Source: a virus. Taken from it: 52,878 nucleotides of DNA. The notes under the pieces were generated by a model. That model saw nothing but the letters and a program-made list of their open reading frames with translations, did not search any database and was not told the origin of the DNA. This document shows, piece by piece, positions 17,429 through 24,132 of the stretch; the first letter of the stretch is position 1, and each line of letters begins with the position of its first letter. A program made the position numbers and the translations under genes. The stretch covers positions 1 through 52,878 of IMG/VR virus record IMGVR_UViG_3300042099_000057; one strand, written 5' to 3'.

Positions 17429-17575
17429 TACTCGGTAGCTCAGTGGTAGAGCGTCATCCAAAATCTGTAGCTCAACTGGTTAGAGCACTAGCTTAGTCTA
17501 GGGGTTCTAGGTTCAAATCCTAGCAGATTTACCATTACACGATGAAGGCCGTAGGTTCAATCCCTACTCGAGTAA
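17429..17575 (+). tRNA. tRNA-Val(TAC) interrupted by a complete tRNA-like insert
   Basis: If bases 17460-17534 are skipped, a standard 72-base tRNA remains: acceptor TACTCGG/TCGAGTA, D arm GCTC/GAGC, anticodon stem TCATC/GATGA, loop CTTACAC with anticodon TAC, T arm GTAGG/CCTAC, then A. CCA is not encoded. The 75-base insert falls between loop positions 32 and 33 and is itself tRNA-like. Whether the outer tRNA is ever joined is unknown. Confidence 0.7.
17461..17534 (+). tRNA. tRNA-like gene nested in the tRNA-Val anticodon loop
   Basis: Acceptor AAATCTG/CAGATTT, D arm GCTC/GAGC, T arm CTAGG/CCTAG with loop TTCAAAT, discriminator A and encoded CCA are all present. The anticodon arm is short: CTAG/CTAG closes a six-base loop CTTAGT instead of 5 bp and 7 bases, so the identity is unclear (TAG, Leu, if T at 17493 is position 33). 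It may be degenerate. Confidence 0.6.
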
Positions 17576-17580
17576 CCTAT

Positions 17581-17662
17581 TACCGTATAGCTCAGTCGGT
17601 AGAGCGCTTGCCTTAAAATGCAAACAAGCAAGATGTCTCAGGTTCGATTCCTGATATGGTAA
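17581..17662 (+). tRNA. tRNA with enlarged anticodon loop
   Basis: Acceptor TACCGTA/TATGGTA, D arm GCTC/GAGC, anticodon stem CTTGC/GCAAG, T arm TCAGG/CCTGA are intact, but the anticodon loop has 16 bases (17612-17627). Removing nine gives CTTACAA (Val, TAC) or CTTAAAA (Leu, TAA). A class II folding with TTGC/GCAA and a long variable arm would read TAA, Leu. Identity is left open. CCA is not encoded. Confidence 0.6.
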
Positions 17663-17705
17663 CCTTATGGCCAAATTGGCAACCACAAATAACAAAGGAA
17701 ATAAT

Positions 17706-18074
17706 ATGAATTTATTCAAAGAAGCAACAAAACACAATTGGACATTCCAATCAACTAAAGGTGTACTTAACGTACAACAGCTATGGCAATTAACTCCAGC
17801 ACAACTAAATGATATTGCTATGGAGCTTCATTCGCAGTTTAAGCAGTCAAAAAAGAAATCCTTTCTAGACACAACTGAACCAGATACATTAGCTGAACTA
17901 CAACTTAATTTAGTTGTAGATATTATTAAAACTAAACAAGACGATAAATTAGCAATTCAGTCAGCTAAAGCAAATACTTCACATAACGATATGATAGATG
18001 ATCTTATTGAAAAGAAGAAAAATGCACAATTAGCTGAAATGTCTATTAAAGACTTACAAGCGATGAAAAAGTAG
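17706..18074 (+). CDS. hypothetical phage protein (122 aa)
   Basis: The ATG at 17706 follows AAAGGAAATA; an in-frame start at 17667 lacks such a site and crowds the tRNA. The opening M-N-L-F-K-E-A-T and the segment V-Q-Q-L-W-x-L-T-P-x-x-L-N-D-I-A recall a small protein seen in many phages without known function. The C-terminal half is a lysine-rich helix (M-I-D-D-L-I-E-K-K-K-N-A). Confidence 0.6.
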   Translation: MNLFKEATKHNWTFQSTKGVLNVQQLWQLTPAQLNDIAMELHSQFKQSKKKSFLDTTEPDTLAELQLNLVVDIIKTKQDDKLAIQSAKANTSHNDMIDDLIEKKKNAQLAEMSIKDLQAMKK

Positions 18075-18102
18075 TAATTACAATTTTACGAAAGGAGAAA
18101 AT

Positions 18103-18432
18103 ATGGAATTAACATTACAATGGTTCTGGTTAGCTAAACTAGCTTTTAGTGCAGCATTCTTACTTGCTTTGTATAAAGCATGGAGAACGTCTCAAGCATC
18201 TTTTGAAGCTGGTGATAACAAATTATGGAATAAGTGGACTACCGTATCATTAGTTATACTAGTACTGCAGATTATATCACCAGTAAAAATGGATGTAAAT
18301 ACTAAAGCTAAAACTGACTATGCGAATACTCAAATTGAGCAATCAAAAGTACTACCAGCTAAAACAATAGATAACTCATTTGATAAATCGGTTAACAAAG
18401 ACTTCGGTATATCAGCTGAAGATTTAAAATAG
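18103..18432 (+). CDS. hypothetical membrane protein (two transmembrane helices)
   Basis: Hydrophobic segments at about 8-25 and 47-63 are joined by a short polar loop; the last 45 residues are charged and soluble. Ribosome site AAAGGAG. It lies in a small operon with a coiled-coil protein and an SPFH-like lipoprotein, so a membrane complex is plausible. No family recognised. Confidence 0.55.
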   Translation: MELTLQWFWLAKLAFSAAFLLALYKAWRTSQASFEAGDNKLWNKWTTVSLVILVLQIISPVKMDVNTKAKTDYANTQIEQSKVLPAKTIDNSFDKSVNKDFGISAEDLK

Positions 18433-18440
18433 GAGAAAAC

Positions 18441-18665
18441 ATGTTTAGTATGAAACAAAACGGAAGTGACTTAATTAAGTCAACACTAAGTCAGTTTGAA
18501 AGTGTAAAAACTAAGCTTCAAGAGGGTATTAATTTATGTCAAGAAAGTATTAATACTAACTTAAAAACAATGGAGTTGTTAGATGCAGAGAATGCTGATA
18601 ACGATGCCAGTATTGTACAGGCTACAAACACAATCGAACAACTTGATAAACTACTAGGCGCTTAG
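18441..18665 (+). CDS. hypothetical coiled-coil protein (74 aa)
   Basis: Almost entirely one amphipathic helix (S-T-L-S-Q-F-E-S-V-K-T-K-L and repeats). Site AGGAGAAAAC precedes the start. The stop lies within a short stem GCGCT/AGCGC. Likely a partner of the neighbouring membrane proteins. Confidence 0.5.
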   Translation: MFSMKQNGSDLIKSTLSQFESVKTKLQEGINLCQESINTNLKTMELLDAENADNDASIVQATNTIEQLDKLLGA

Positions 18666-18688
18666 TCGTCTAGCGCAAAGGAAAATAA

Positions 18689-19555
18689 ATGAAAAAACAA
18701 TTAATAGTATTAGTATTAGCCGGTTTGGTGATGTTTGGATTTACAGGCTGTAACACGCAAGTCCCAGCAGGACACAAAGGTAAAATTATGGGTAAAACTG
18801 GTTTCCAGCCAGAAGTATACCCTCCATCTAAAGTTTGGTTAAATAACAATATTTGGAATTTAACTCCTGAAAAAATGTTTTTAGTACAAACAACAACTAA
18901 GAAATATTCTCAACCAATTAAAGTATTGCTTAAAGATAAACTTACATTGAAAGCTCATATAGTATTCAGAGGAAGAATTAGTGGTGATAACAAAACTATC
19001 AGTACAATCTTTAATGATATGCAAATGGACGATAAGATAGTTACTACAGACGAGGTATATAATACTTACGGTAAAATGGTAGTACTTAATACAGCGAGAG
19101 AAGTTATATCACAGTACAATGTTGATGAAGTAAATACGAATTATGCTAGAATTACTGTAGAACTATATAATGCAATTAAACCTAAGCTAGACCACTTACC
19201 TATCGAAATCTCTGATGTAACTATCGGAAGTATTGAATATCCAGCAATCGTAACTGAAGCTATTGAAAAAGCTAAAGAAAGAAGAATGGCTATTGAAAAG
19301 GAAGAAGCACAAGTTCAAATTGAGTTAACTAAACTAAAGGGTAGAGAAGCTATCGCTAAAGGTGAGTACAACATTAAAATGATTGAAGCTAAGAGAATTG
19401 CTGACTACAATAAGAAGATCGCTTCAGGTATTACTAAAGACTTATTAGAGCTTAGAAGACTTGAACTTAGAGAACAAGAATTAACTAAGTGGGATGGTAA
19501 GTTACCAACAACACTTATGGGTGGAAACGTCCCGGTTATAGTTAATACTAAGTAG
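18689..19555 (+). CDS. SPFH/prohibitin-like lipoprotein
   Basis: Residues 1-21 are a lipoprotein signal ending in F-T-G-C, so Cys21 should carry lipid. Then come V-P-A-G-H-K-G-K-I and L-T-L-K-A-H-I-V-F-R-G-R-I, the strands of a band-7 (SPFH) domain, and from about 190 a long Glu/Lys/Ala-rich coiled coil (A-I-E-K-A-K-E-R-R-M-A-I-E-K-E-E-A), as in prohibitins and HflK/C. SPFH proteins form ring or cage scaffolds on membranes and control proteases. Being a lipoprotein rather than having a transmembrane anchor is unusual. It shares an operon with two small membrane/coiled-coil proteins. The target is unknown. Confidence 0.68.
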   Translation: MKKQLIVLVLAGLVMFGFTGCNTQVPAGHKGKIMGKTGFQPEVYPPSKVWLNNNIWNLTPEKMFLVQTTTKKYSQPIKVLLKDKLTLKAHIVFRGRISGDNKTISTIFNDMQMDDKIVTTDEVYNTYGKMVVLNTAREVISQYNVDEVNTNYARITVELYNAIKPKLDHLPIEISDVTIGSIEYPAIVTEAIEKAKERRMAIEKEEAQVQIELTKLKGREAIAKGEYNIKMIEAKRIADYNKKIASGITKDLLELRRLELREQELTKWDGKLPTTLMGGNVPVIVNTK

Positions 19556-19563
19556 GAACTATT

Positions 19564-19776
19564 ATGCTTTCTCATATAATCTCAGCTGCAGCTGGAGCAC
19601 TAGCTACTCTTTACTTTATTGGAATTACTGTAGAACGTAAACCCCAATTTAACAGTGAGTATATTGTAGGCTTTAAGCAATTAGACGTATCGAATTTTAA
19701 GTGTATAAAAGCTAAAGACAGTTTCTTTAAAAACCCTATTACTTACAAAGAAGATTCTTTTGTAAGTGGAGAATAA
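19564..19776 (+). CDS. hypothetical single-pass membrane protein (70 aa)
   Basis: Residues 3-21 form a transmembrane helix rich in Ala and Gly; the rest is a soluble tail with one Cys. It follows the SPFH gene by 8 bases with site GGAACTATT. No family recognised. Confidence 0.5.
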   Translation: MLSHIISAAAGALATLYFIGITVERKPQFNSEYIVGFKQLDVSNFKCIKAKDSFFKNPITYKEDSFVSGE

Positions 19777-20150
19777 TGTATAGGTAGACGAAGTATAGAG
19801 CCTATACAATAGCAGAAACAGACTGTCAAATCGACTAAATCCTGAACAGTTCACATAGTAGAGCCAGATGACTTAGTCGTGAAGTCTTTAAATTTATACA
19901 CAAATTATTTTTATATGTTAACAGTAAGGGAAATTTTATCAGTATAATGCGAACACGCAAATCTACACTACTATTTATTATTAATTAAGAGCATCAACAA
20001 TATCCATATAGGGAAACCTTGCTGGTGATATGACATACTAACGCGTAGGACGTATGTAAATGGTCTTTGACCTTCATTGTTGGAAAACTACGACATAATC
20101 GACTATACGAATGCATGTAGTATAGTCGGATCCTTTAGGTGCTTTTAGTT
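19777..20150 (+). ncRNA. candidate structured RNA 1 (no gene in this stretch)
   Basis: No credible gene lies in this stretch, but many perfect stems do: TGTATAGG/CCTATACA (19777-19808), CGACTAA/TTAGTCG (19832-19879) with outer GACT/AGTC, CAACAAT/ATTGTTG (19995-20082) enclosing AGG-GAAA-CCT, ACATAC/GTATGT and GGTC/GACC hairpins, then CGACTATAC/GTATAGTCG (20100-20128). The enclosed hairpins form a multi-branch layout typical of a folded RNA. The motif at 19902 could be its promoter or a spacer between two RNAs. Ends are approximate and the family is unknown. Confidence 0.5.
19902..19939 (+). promoter_or_regulatory. candidate promoter motif inside the 19.8-20.2 kb gap
   Basis: The AT-rich run ATTATTTTTATATGTTAAC is followed by AGTAAGGGAAATTTTAT. 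It matches the string before the AAA+ operon at 9078 in order and spacing to within a few bases. It could start the structured RNA that follows at about 19990. Confidence 0.35.
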
Positions 20151-20189
20151 AATAGTAATAAATGAAGATTAAAATACAAAGGAAATATA

Positions 20190-20402
20190 GTGAATACAAC
20201 ATTAATAATAGCAGTACTTGTAGGTTTTATAGTACTTACACTGGGTATAACAACTTACAATAAGCAGCAAATGGAGTCTGACATAGCATTAGCTAAGGCA
20301 GGACTTGAACAGTGCAAATCTGTACCAGACTTTCAAAGTCACGCAGGTGTAATTTGGGTTAAGGATTGCAAAACATATGTAGAAGCTATAAGGAATAAGT
20401 AA
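20190..20402 (+). CDS. hypothetical membrane protein with Cys-V-P motif (70 aa)
   Basis: Starts at GTG behind AAAGGAAATATA. Residues 4-22 are a transmembrane helix; the short outer tail has two Cys, in E-Q-C-K-S-V-P-D-F and V-K-D-C. A similar layout (E-Q-H-C-T-E-V-P-N-L ... R-C) occurs in the protein at 23471, so the two are probably paralogs. Its stop overlaps the next start. Confidence 0.5.
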   Translation: MNTTLIIAVLVGFIVLTLGITTYNKQQMESDIALAKAGLEQCKSVPDFQSHAGVIWVKDCKTYVEAIRNK

Positions 20403-20644
20403 TGGAACGAAAACTACGTATAGAATTACAAAGTGAGACCGCTAAACCGTTCTTAGTATATGCTAGTGAGAAATTAGGCACAGAAGTCAATCTAGCTACA
20501 TTTTCTGGACTGTTAAATTGGGATGATTCTAGTCCTGATTCTTTAACTACATTCTCACTTGATGGTTATATACTCAGCAAATCAGAGTATGATGAATACC
20601 TTGACTTGAAAGATCTTATAATTAGAATCAAAGACACTATTTAA
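20402..20644 (+). CDS. hypothetical protein (80 aa)
   Basis: Small mixed-fold protein starting on the TAATG overlap with the gene above. No family recognised. It is the last gene before the 1-kb gene-free stretch. Confidence 0.45.
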   Translation: MERKLRIELQSETAKPFLVYASEKLGTEVNLATFSGLLNWDDSSPDSLTTFSLDGYILSKSEYDEYLDLKDLIIRIKDTI

Positions 20645-21686
20645 CCAGGTGTGGTCACCTTGACCCTAATAACTAGACCTAGCTCCTGAGTATGAGCCTA
20701 AAAGACTTCTATATAATTTATACCCTTTGGTCGAGGGCTGACCCTAAAGATTGCTCAAGACTTGGTCTGCTTGAGTATTTAGATTAGCTAACAGCTATAC
20801 ATCAACTGTACCTAGGAACGTGCCGAAACAAGCAGACATCCTAGGCTAAGTCACAGTAGAGCCCAAAAGACATTGATCCGTCAAGTACACGTTATACAGC
20901 AGTTATAGAGTCTCCCAAACGTCGACCTCTGGAAGAGATGCTCACGGTGTATAGTTGTTAGGTGATCTAACTGATCTGCATGAAACGCTAGTGAAAGCAC
21001 AGGTGTAGAGTTATTGGATATTCACTTATCTCGAATACGTAGCCTACGAACAAACGGGTAGTGATCAGACGGCAGACGCACTACATAATCAATAGTACGA
21101 GGCAGGAGTTTACTTCTAACCTCTTCCTATTGTGTTTATCAGATTGATAGCCGTAAGCTATTGCCGATGGTAAGGGAATTCGGGATATAAAAGAATCCTG
21201 GTGTGTGCACCAGTTATAGTGCACACATACGAGAACCTTTAGGCTCAATTGGTAGAGCAGGCGAGGGGCCGGGATCGTTACCCGTATTATGGATGGTCCA
21301 CCCTGCACGGTTTCAGGTTCGAATCCTGAAAGGTTCACCACTTAAGAGCCACACTATAAGTATAAAATCGTGGAGTTTGCTGGCTTAAAGCAATGTTTCA
21401 CTGTGTGTTTAGACAACTATCATAATTCGGTGGGTATTGTTGTACTTGTCGTATCGAAGGTAGGCTATGATGCAAGGCCTAGAAGTGTTAGTGATTGCCG
21501 TAACAACAATTATGGCTCAGTTGAAAATCAGCATAGTTTATTGTGTGACTGGCACATAAACACTAAAAACAGTCTATAGATGGATCAGACAATATCGGAG
21601 CAATTCTGGTAGGAGTCTGATCTAGTGTGTAGATTTGATGCCGACACTGATGTCGGTCTCAAAAACAATTTATAACTAAAGGAGAT
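20645..21686 (+). ncRNA. candidate large structured RNA 2 enclosing a tRNA
   Basis: About 1 kb with no credible gene but with many stems: AGGTG/CACCT (20647), CTCAAG/CTTGAG (20754-20775), TAGCT/AGCTA (20785), CCTAGG/CCTAGG (20811-20845), CAATAG/CTATTG enclosing GAGG/CCTC (21090-21132), ATAGC/GCTAT (21147), TGTGTGCAC/GTGCACACA (21202-21227), then after the tRNA ATTGTTGT/ACAACAAT (21436-21510), GATCAGAC/GTCTGATC (21583-21622) and CCGACA/TGTCGG (21641-21656). The base composition is visibly richer in G and C than the genes around it. GOLLD and ROOL are large phage-associated RNAs known to lie beside or around tRNAs and are the obvious families to test. Ends are approximate; it may be more than one RNA. 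Confidence 0.5.
21233..21340 (+). tRNA. tRNA-like gene with expanded anticodon region
   Basis: Acceptor GAACCTT/AAGGTTC, D arm GCTC/GAGC, T arm TCAGG/CCTGA with loop TTCGAAT, discriminator A and encoded CCA are clear. Between D and T arms lie 54 bases where about 22 are usual. CAGG/CCTG could be the anticodon stem; inside it GGGCC/GGTCC and CGGG/CCCG pair, giving a structured insert of roughly 30 bases. The anticodon cannot be assigned. Confidence 0.55.
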
Positions 21687-21689
21687 TTG

Positions 21690-21935
21690 ATGTTAAATTT
21701 TTTACAAAACTTATTATGCAAAGATATAGTGCATATAACATGGAATGGGACAAACAAAGATGGTAACTTCCATAAAATTTTAGTGGATAATAAAACCAAT
21801 GAAACACTGCAATATATTGAAGGGTATAGAGGACAAGAAGATACCCTATTTTATGTGGACTCTCTTGGTGGTTATATTGAACCAGACACAAAACTATTTA
21901 TTTATAAAAATAAATTATATAGAACCAAAGGATAA
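21690..21935 (+). CDS. hypothetical protein (81 aa)
   Basis: ATG at 21690 lies five bases after GGAG and is preferred to TTG at 21687. Small beta-rich protein with repeating Tyr and Asp. No family recognised. It opens the transcript that runs into the lysis genes. Confidence 0.5.
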   Translation: MLNFLQNLLCKDIVHITWNGTNKDGNFHKILVDNKTNETLQYIEGYRGQEDTLFYVDSLGGYIEPDTKLFIYKNKLYRTKG

Positions 21936-21938
21936 ATA

Positions 21939-22136
21939 ATGATTAAATACCGTAAAAACGACAACTGGGGAGTTATTTCTTTCAACACTGATAAGAATAT
22001 CGACCTAGAGTCAAAAATACTATCAGAACTAAATCTCCAGGTAAGCAGTACTATGGACATCGACATAGTGGATATTAATATTAACCTATCGGCAGCTAAC
22101 ATCTATCATGTGTCTGTATTCTATGCACTGGTATAG
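21939..22136 (+). CDS. hypothetical protein (65 aa)
   Basis: Starts 3 bases after the upstream stop behind AAAGGATAA. Two strands and a D-I-D-I-V-D-I-N-I-N segment suggest a small beta fold. No family recognised. Confidence 0.45.
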   Translation: MIKYRKNDNWGVISFNTDKNIDLESKILSELNLQVSSTMDIDIVDININLSAANIYHVSVFYALV

Positions 22137-22139
22137 CTA

Positions 22140-22337
22140 ATGCTTGACTATGACACTTGGTATCACAATACCGGATCAGATGAGTACGAGGAATACCTTA
22201 ACGACTTTCAGAACTTACATCCTAATGACGAACCTGAAGAGGAATGGGCATGGTTAGAAACCAGATACACGGAATTCATCAGTGAATGCAACGATAAGGC
22301 TTACGAAGCTTATAGAGATGAACAGATAACCGCTTAA
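22140..22337 (+). CDS. hypothetical acidic protein (65 aa)
   Basis: About a third of the residues are Asp or Glu, with five Tyr and three Trp. Such small acidic phage proteins can mimic DNA, but nothing specific supports that here. It starts 3 bases after the previous stop. Confidence 0.45.
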   Translation: MLDYDTWYHNTGSDEYEEYLNDFQNLHPNDEPEEEWAWLETRYTEFISECNDKAYEAYRDEQITA

Positions 22338-22368
22338 ACTAAAACAATACAATAACCAAGGACAACTA

Positions 22369-22761
22369 ATGTTTACAAACCCGATCAACAAAAAGCAATA
22401 TTGCGTATCACAATGTGCTAAAGACAAATTCCAGAAACACATAGTTCCACTTTTTACGTGGACTGTAATAATTATAGCTACAAGTGTAGCTGTGTTTTTG
22501 TTTGGACTAATTACTCAACAAGTACAAGTATGGTTTCTTAGTGGATTAACTTCCCTATCCCTACTTAGCGTACTACCGGTATTTCACATTTTACTTACAG
22601 GATTAATTGCTGCAGCCTTCATTGCAGTTATTTTTATTATGTTAACTATAGTAGGTGTAGCACTTTACGAAGCTAACAATAAACTAAACCACTGGTGTAA
22701 CACTAAGTATGAGAGCAAATACAAGAAAGACTGTGTACTATTCGAGGAATGTACAGAATAA
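22369..22761 (+). CDS. putative holin (membrane protein before the lysozyme)
   Basis: 130 residues with strongly hydrophobic stretches at about 27-48, 52-70 and 72-98 and a charged tail with several Cys. Two or three helices fit. It stands directly before a lysozyme gene, the usual position of a holin. Holins have no shared motif, so the call rests on topology and position. Confidence 0.5.
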   Translation: MFTNPINKKQYCVSQCAKDKFQKHIVPLFTWTVIIIATSVAVFLFGLITQQVQVWFLSGLTSLSLLSVLPVFHILLTGLIAAAFIAVIFIMLTIVGVALYEANNKLNHWCNTKYESKYKKDCVLFEECTE

Positions 22762-22782
22762 CGTACAACCAAAGGAGATCAC

Positions 22783-23253
22783 ATGAAACTACTTTATATA
22801 CTAGGTATTATCCTGGCTATCACATATACTCAATTACGAGCTAACCCAACTGAGTTATCTCTTGAACTTATCAAGGACCATGAGGGATTCGTATCTTCAG
22901 TATACAGAGATGCTAATGGATATGCAATTGGCTACGGTACTAATTTATCTTACATAACTAAAGCCGAAGCTGAGTACTTACTAGTGTCACGACTATTCGT
23001 AGTTGACCAGGACCTAGATCGACGATTTCCCTGGTACTCTAATTTACCTTATGTACCTAAATCTATCCTACAGGATATGGTATATAATATGGGTATTAGT
23101 AGATTCAGCACTTTCAAGAAGATGCACACACAACTATCTAGACAAAATTGGGTCAAGGCTGCATTGGAAATGAAAGCATCACGTTGGTTCAAGCAAACTA
23201 AAACTAGAGGCGTCTATTTGTATAATATGATGCGCAATCACAAGGATAACTAA
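22783..23253 (+). CDS. phage lysozyme (GH24), N-terminal signal or anchor
   Basis: Muramidase of the T4 lysozyme type that cuts peptidoglycan. Glu34 (K-D-H-E-G-F) and Asp43 (Y-R-D-A-N-G-Y) correspond to the T4 pair Glu11/Asp20, and the G-Y-G-T turn follows. The third catalytic position, Thr26 in T4, appears to be Ala48, one residue being deleted there. Residues 1-20 are a hydrophobic signal or release-type anchor, so export may use the host Sec system. Strong site AAAGGAGATC. It follows the putative holin by 21 bases, and its last residues K-D-N are encoded by the ribosome site of the next gene. Confidence 0.82.
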   Translation: MKLLYILGIILAITYTQLRANPTELSLELIKDHEGFVSSVYRDANGYAIGYGTNLSYITKAEAEYLLVSRLFVVDQDLDRRFPWYSNLPYVPKSILQDMVYNMGISRFSTFKKMHTQLSRQNWVKAALEMKASRWFKQTKTRGVYLYNMMRNHKDN

Positions 23254-23471
23254 TGGACAATACGTATAGAAGAATGCTAATTGATGCAATAGTCGGTAAT
23301 AGTCCTAGCTATGATGCAATGTCAACAGACGAAATATCGAAATGCGGATCTTATTCAGGAGGCTTTAAAAGCGAATGGACTTGGCACAGAAATGAATTAG
23401 CTAAGTTACCAAATGACTCCCTGGAACTGGTATATAGTAGAGTCAAAGAATGGTACAACAAGGATAACTAA
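23253..23471 (+). CDS. hypothetical protein (72 aa)
   Basis: Starts on the TAATG overlap after the lysozyme and itself ends in K-D-N in the same junction sequence. Soluble, with several Trp and Tyr in the second half. No family recognised. Confidence 0.5.
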   Translation: MDNTYRRMLIDAIVGNSPSYDAMSTDEISKCGSYSGGFKSEWTWHRNELAKLPNDSLELVYSRVKEWYNKDN

Positions 23472-23680
23472 TGGATAACATAATTACTGCAACATTGTTT
23501 AGTATATTTGTAGGATTAGGTTTAGTAATATACTTTGCTGTCGAGAGGGCTAATGCCCATACATCAGCTATTGAACAGCATTGCACTGAAGTACCAAACT
23601 TATATACGGATGACTACACTAAATCAGGTTCTCAACTTCGACCAGTATACCGCTGTATCAATTACCCAAAGGATAACTAA
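23471..23680 (+). CDS. hypothetical membrane protein with Cys-V-P motif (69 aa)
   Basis: Residues 5-24 are a transmembrane helix; the short tail has E-Q-H-C-T-E-V-P-N-L and a second Cys near the end, as in the protein at 20190. Its place behind holin and lysozyme could suggest a spanin-like role, but it is very short and that is only a guess. Confidence 0.5.
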   Translation: MDNIITATLFSIFVGLGLVIYFAVERANAHTSAIEQHCTEVPNLYTDDYTKSGSQLRPVYRCINYPKDN

Positions 23681-24129
23681 TGAAACTAAGCACATTTTTA
23701 AAAGATAATAATTGTTATGATGAGTTTGTAGAAAACTTTGATGAAGATGATAATGATTATTGGTTAGAAAATATTAGCTGTTCTATCACATCTGCTTTCA
23801 GCTGGAAAAACACTCCACAAGGTGATGTTTATTGGGATAATATTGATGATAAATGGGATGATATAGAAAACAAAGAAAATGATATGTTGTGGATATTAGA
23901 AAAGAATAATTCACACTACAACAAAGTAACATCAAATGATGAATTAATTATAGGTGAGTACTATTGGTGTGTGTCTAAACTATTTGATAGTCAGCGTATT
24001 GAAATTGTTCGTGAAACAAGTGATAGGAAGATTATTGGGGGTATATGGGCTTTTGAAGAGAATAGTCAAGTACTAGAAAAATATGATATTTATGGTCCAA
24101 TAACTAGACCTACTACGGTAAAAGGATAA
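23680..24129 (+). CDS. hypothetical acidic protein (149 aa)
   Basis: Very rich in Asp, Glu, Asn and Trp over the first 90 residues (D-E-D-D-N-D-Y-W), then a more ordinary beta-rich end. No family recognised. Starts on the same K-D-N/TAATG junction. Confidence 0.5.
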   Translation: MKLSTFLKDNNCYDEFVENFDEDDNDYWLENISCSITSAFSWKNTPQGDVYWDNIDDKWDDIENKENDMLWILEKNNSHYNKVTSNDELIIGEYYWCVSKLFDSQRIEIVRETSDRKIIGGIWAFEENSQVLEKYDIYGPITRPTTVKG

Positions 24130-24132
24130 CTA

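Noticed and set aside
21081-21341. Minus-strand open frame of 86 codons
   Set aside because: It lies over the structured stems and the tRNA at 21233, has no ribosome site and would be the only minus-strand gene in the window.
21370-21579. Plus-strand open frame of 69 codons after the tRNA
   Set aside because: No ribosome site, unusual composition and it covers the ATTGTTGT/ACAACAAT stem; an RNA structure explains the region better.
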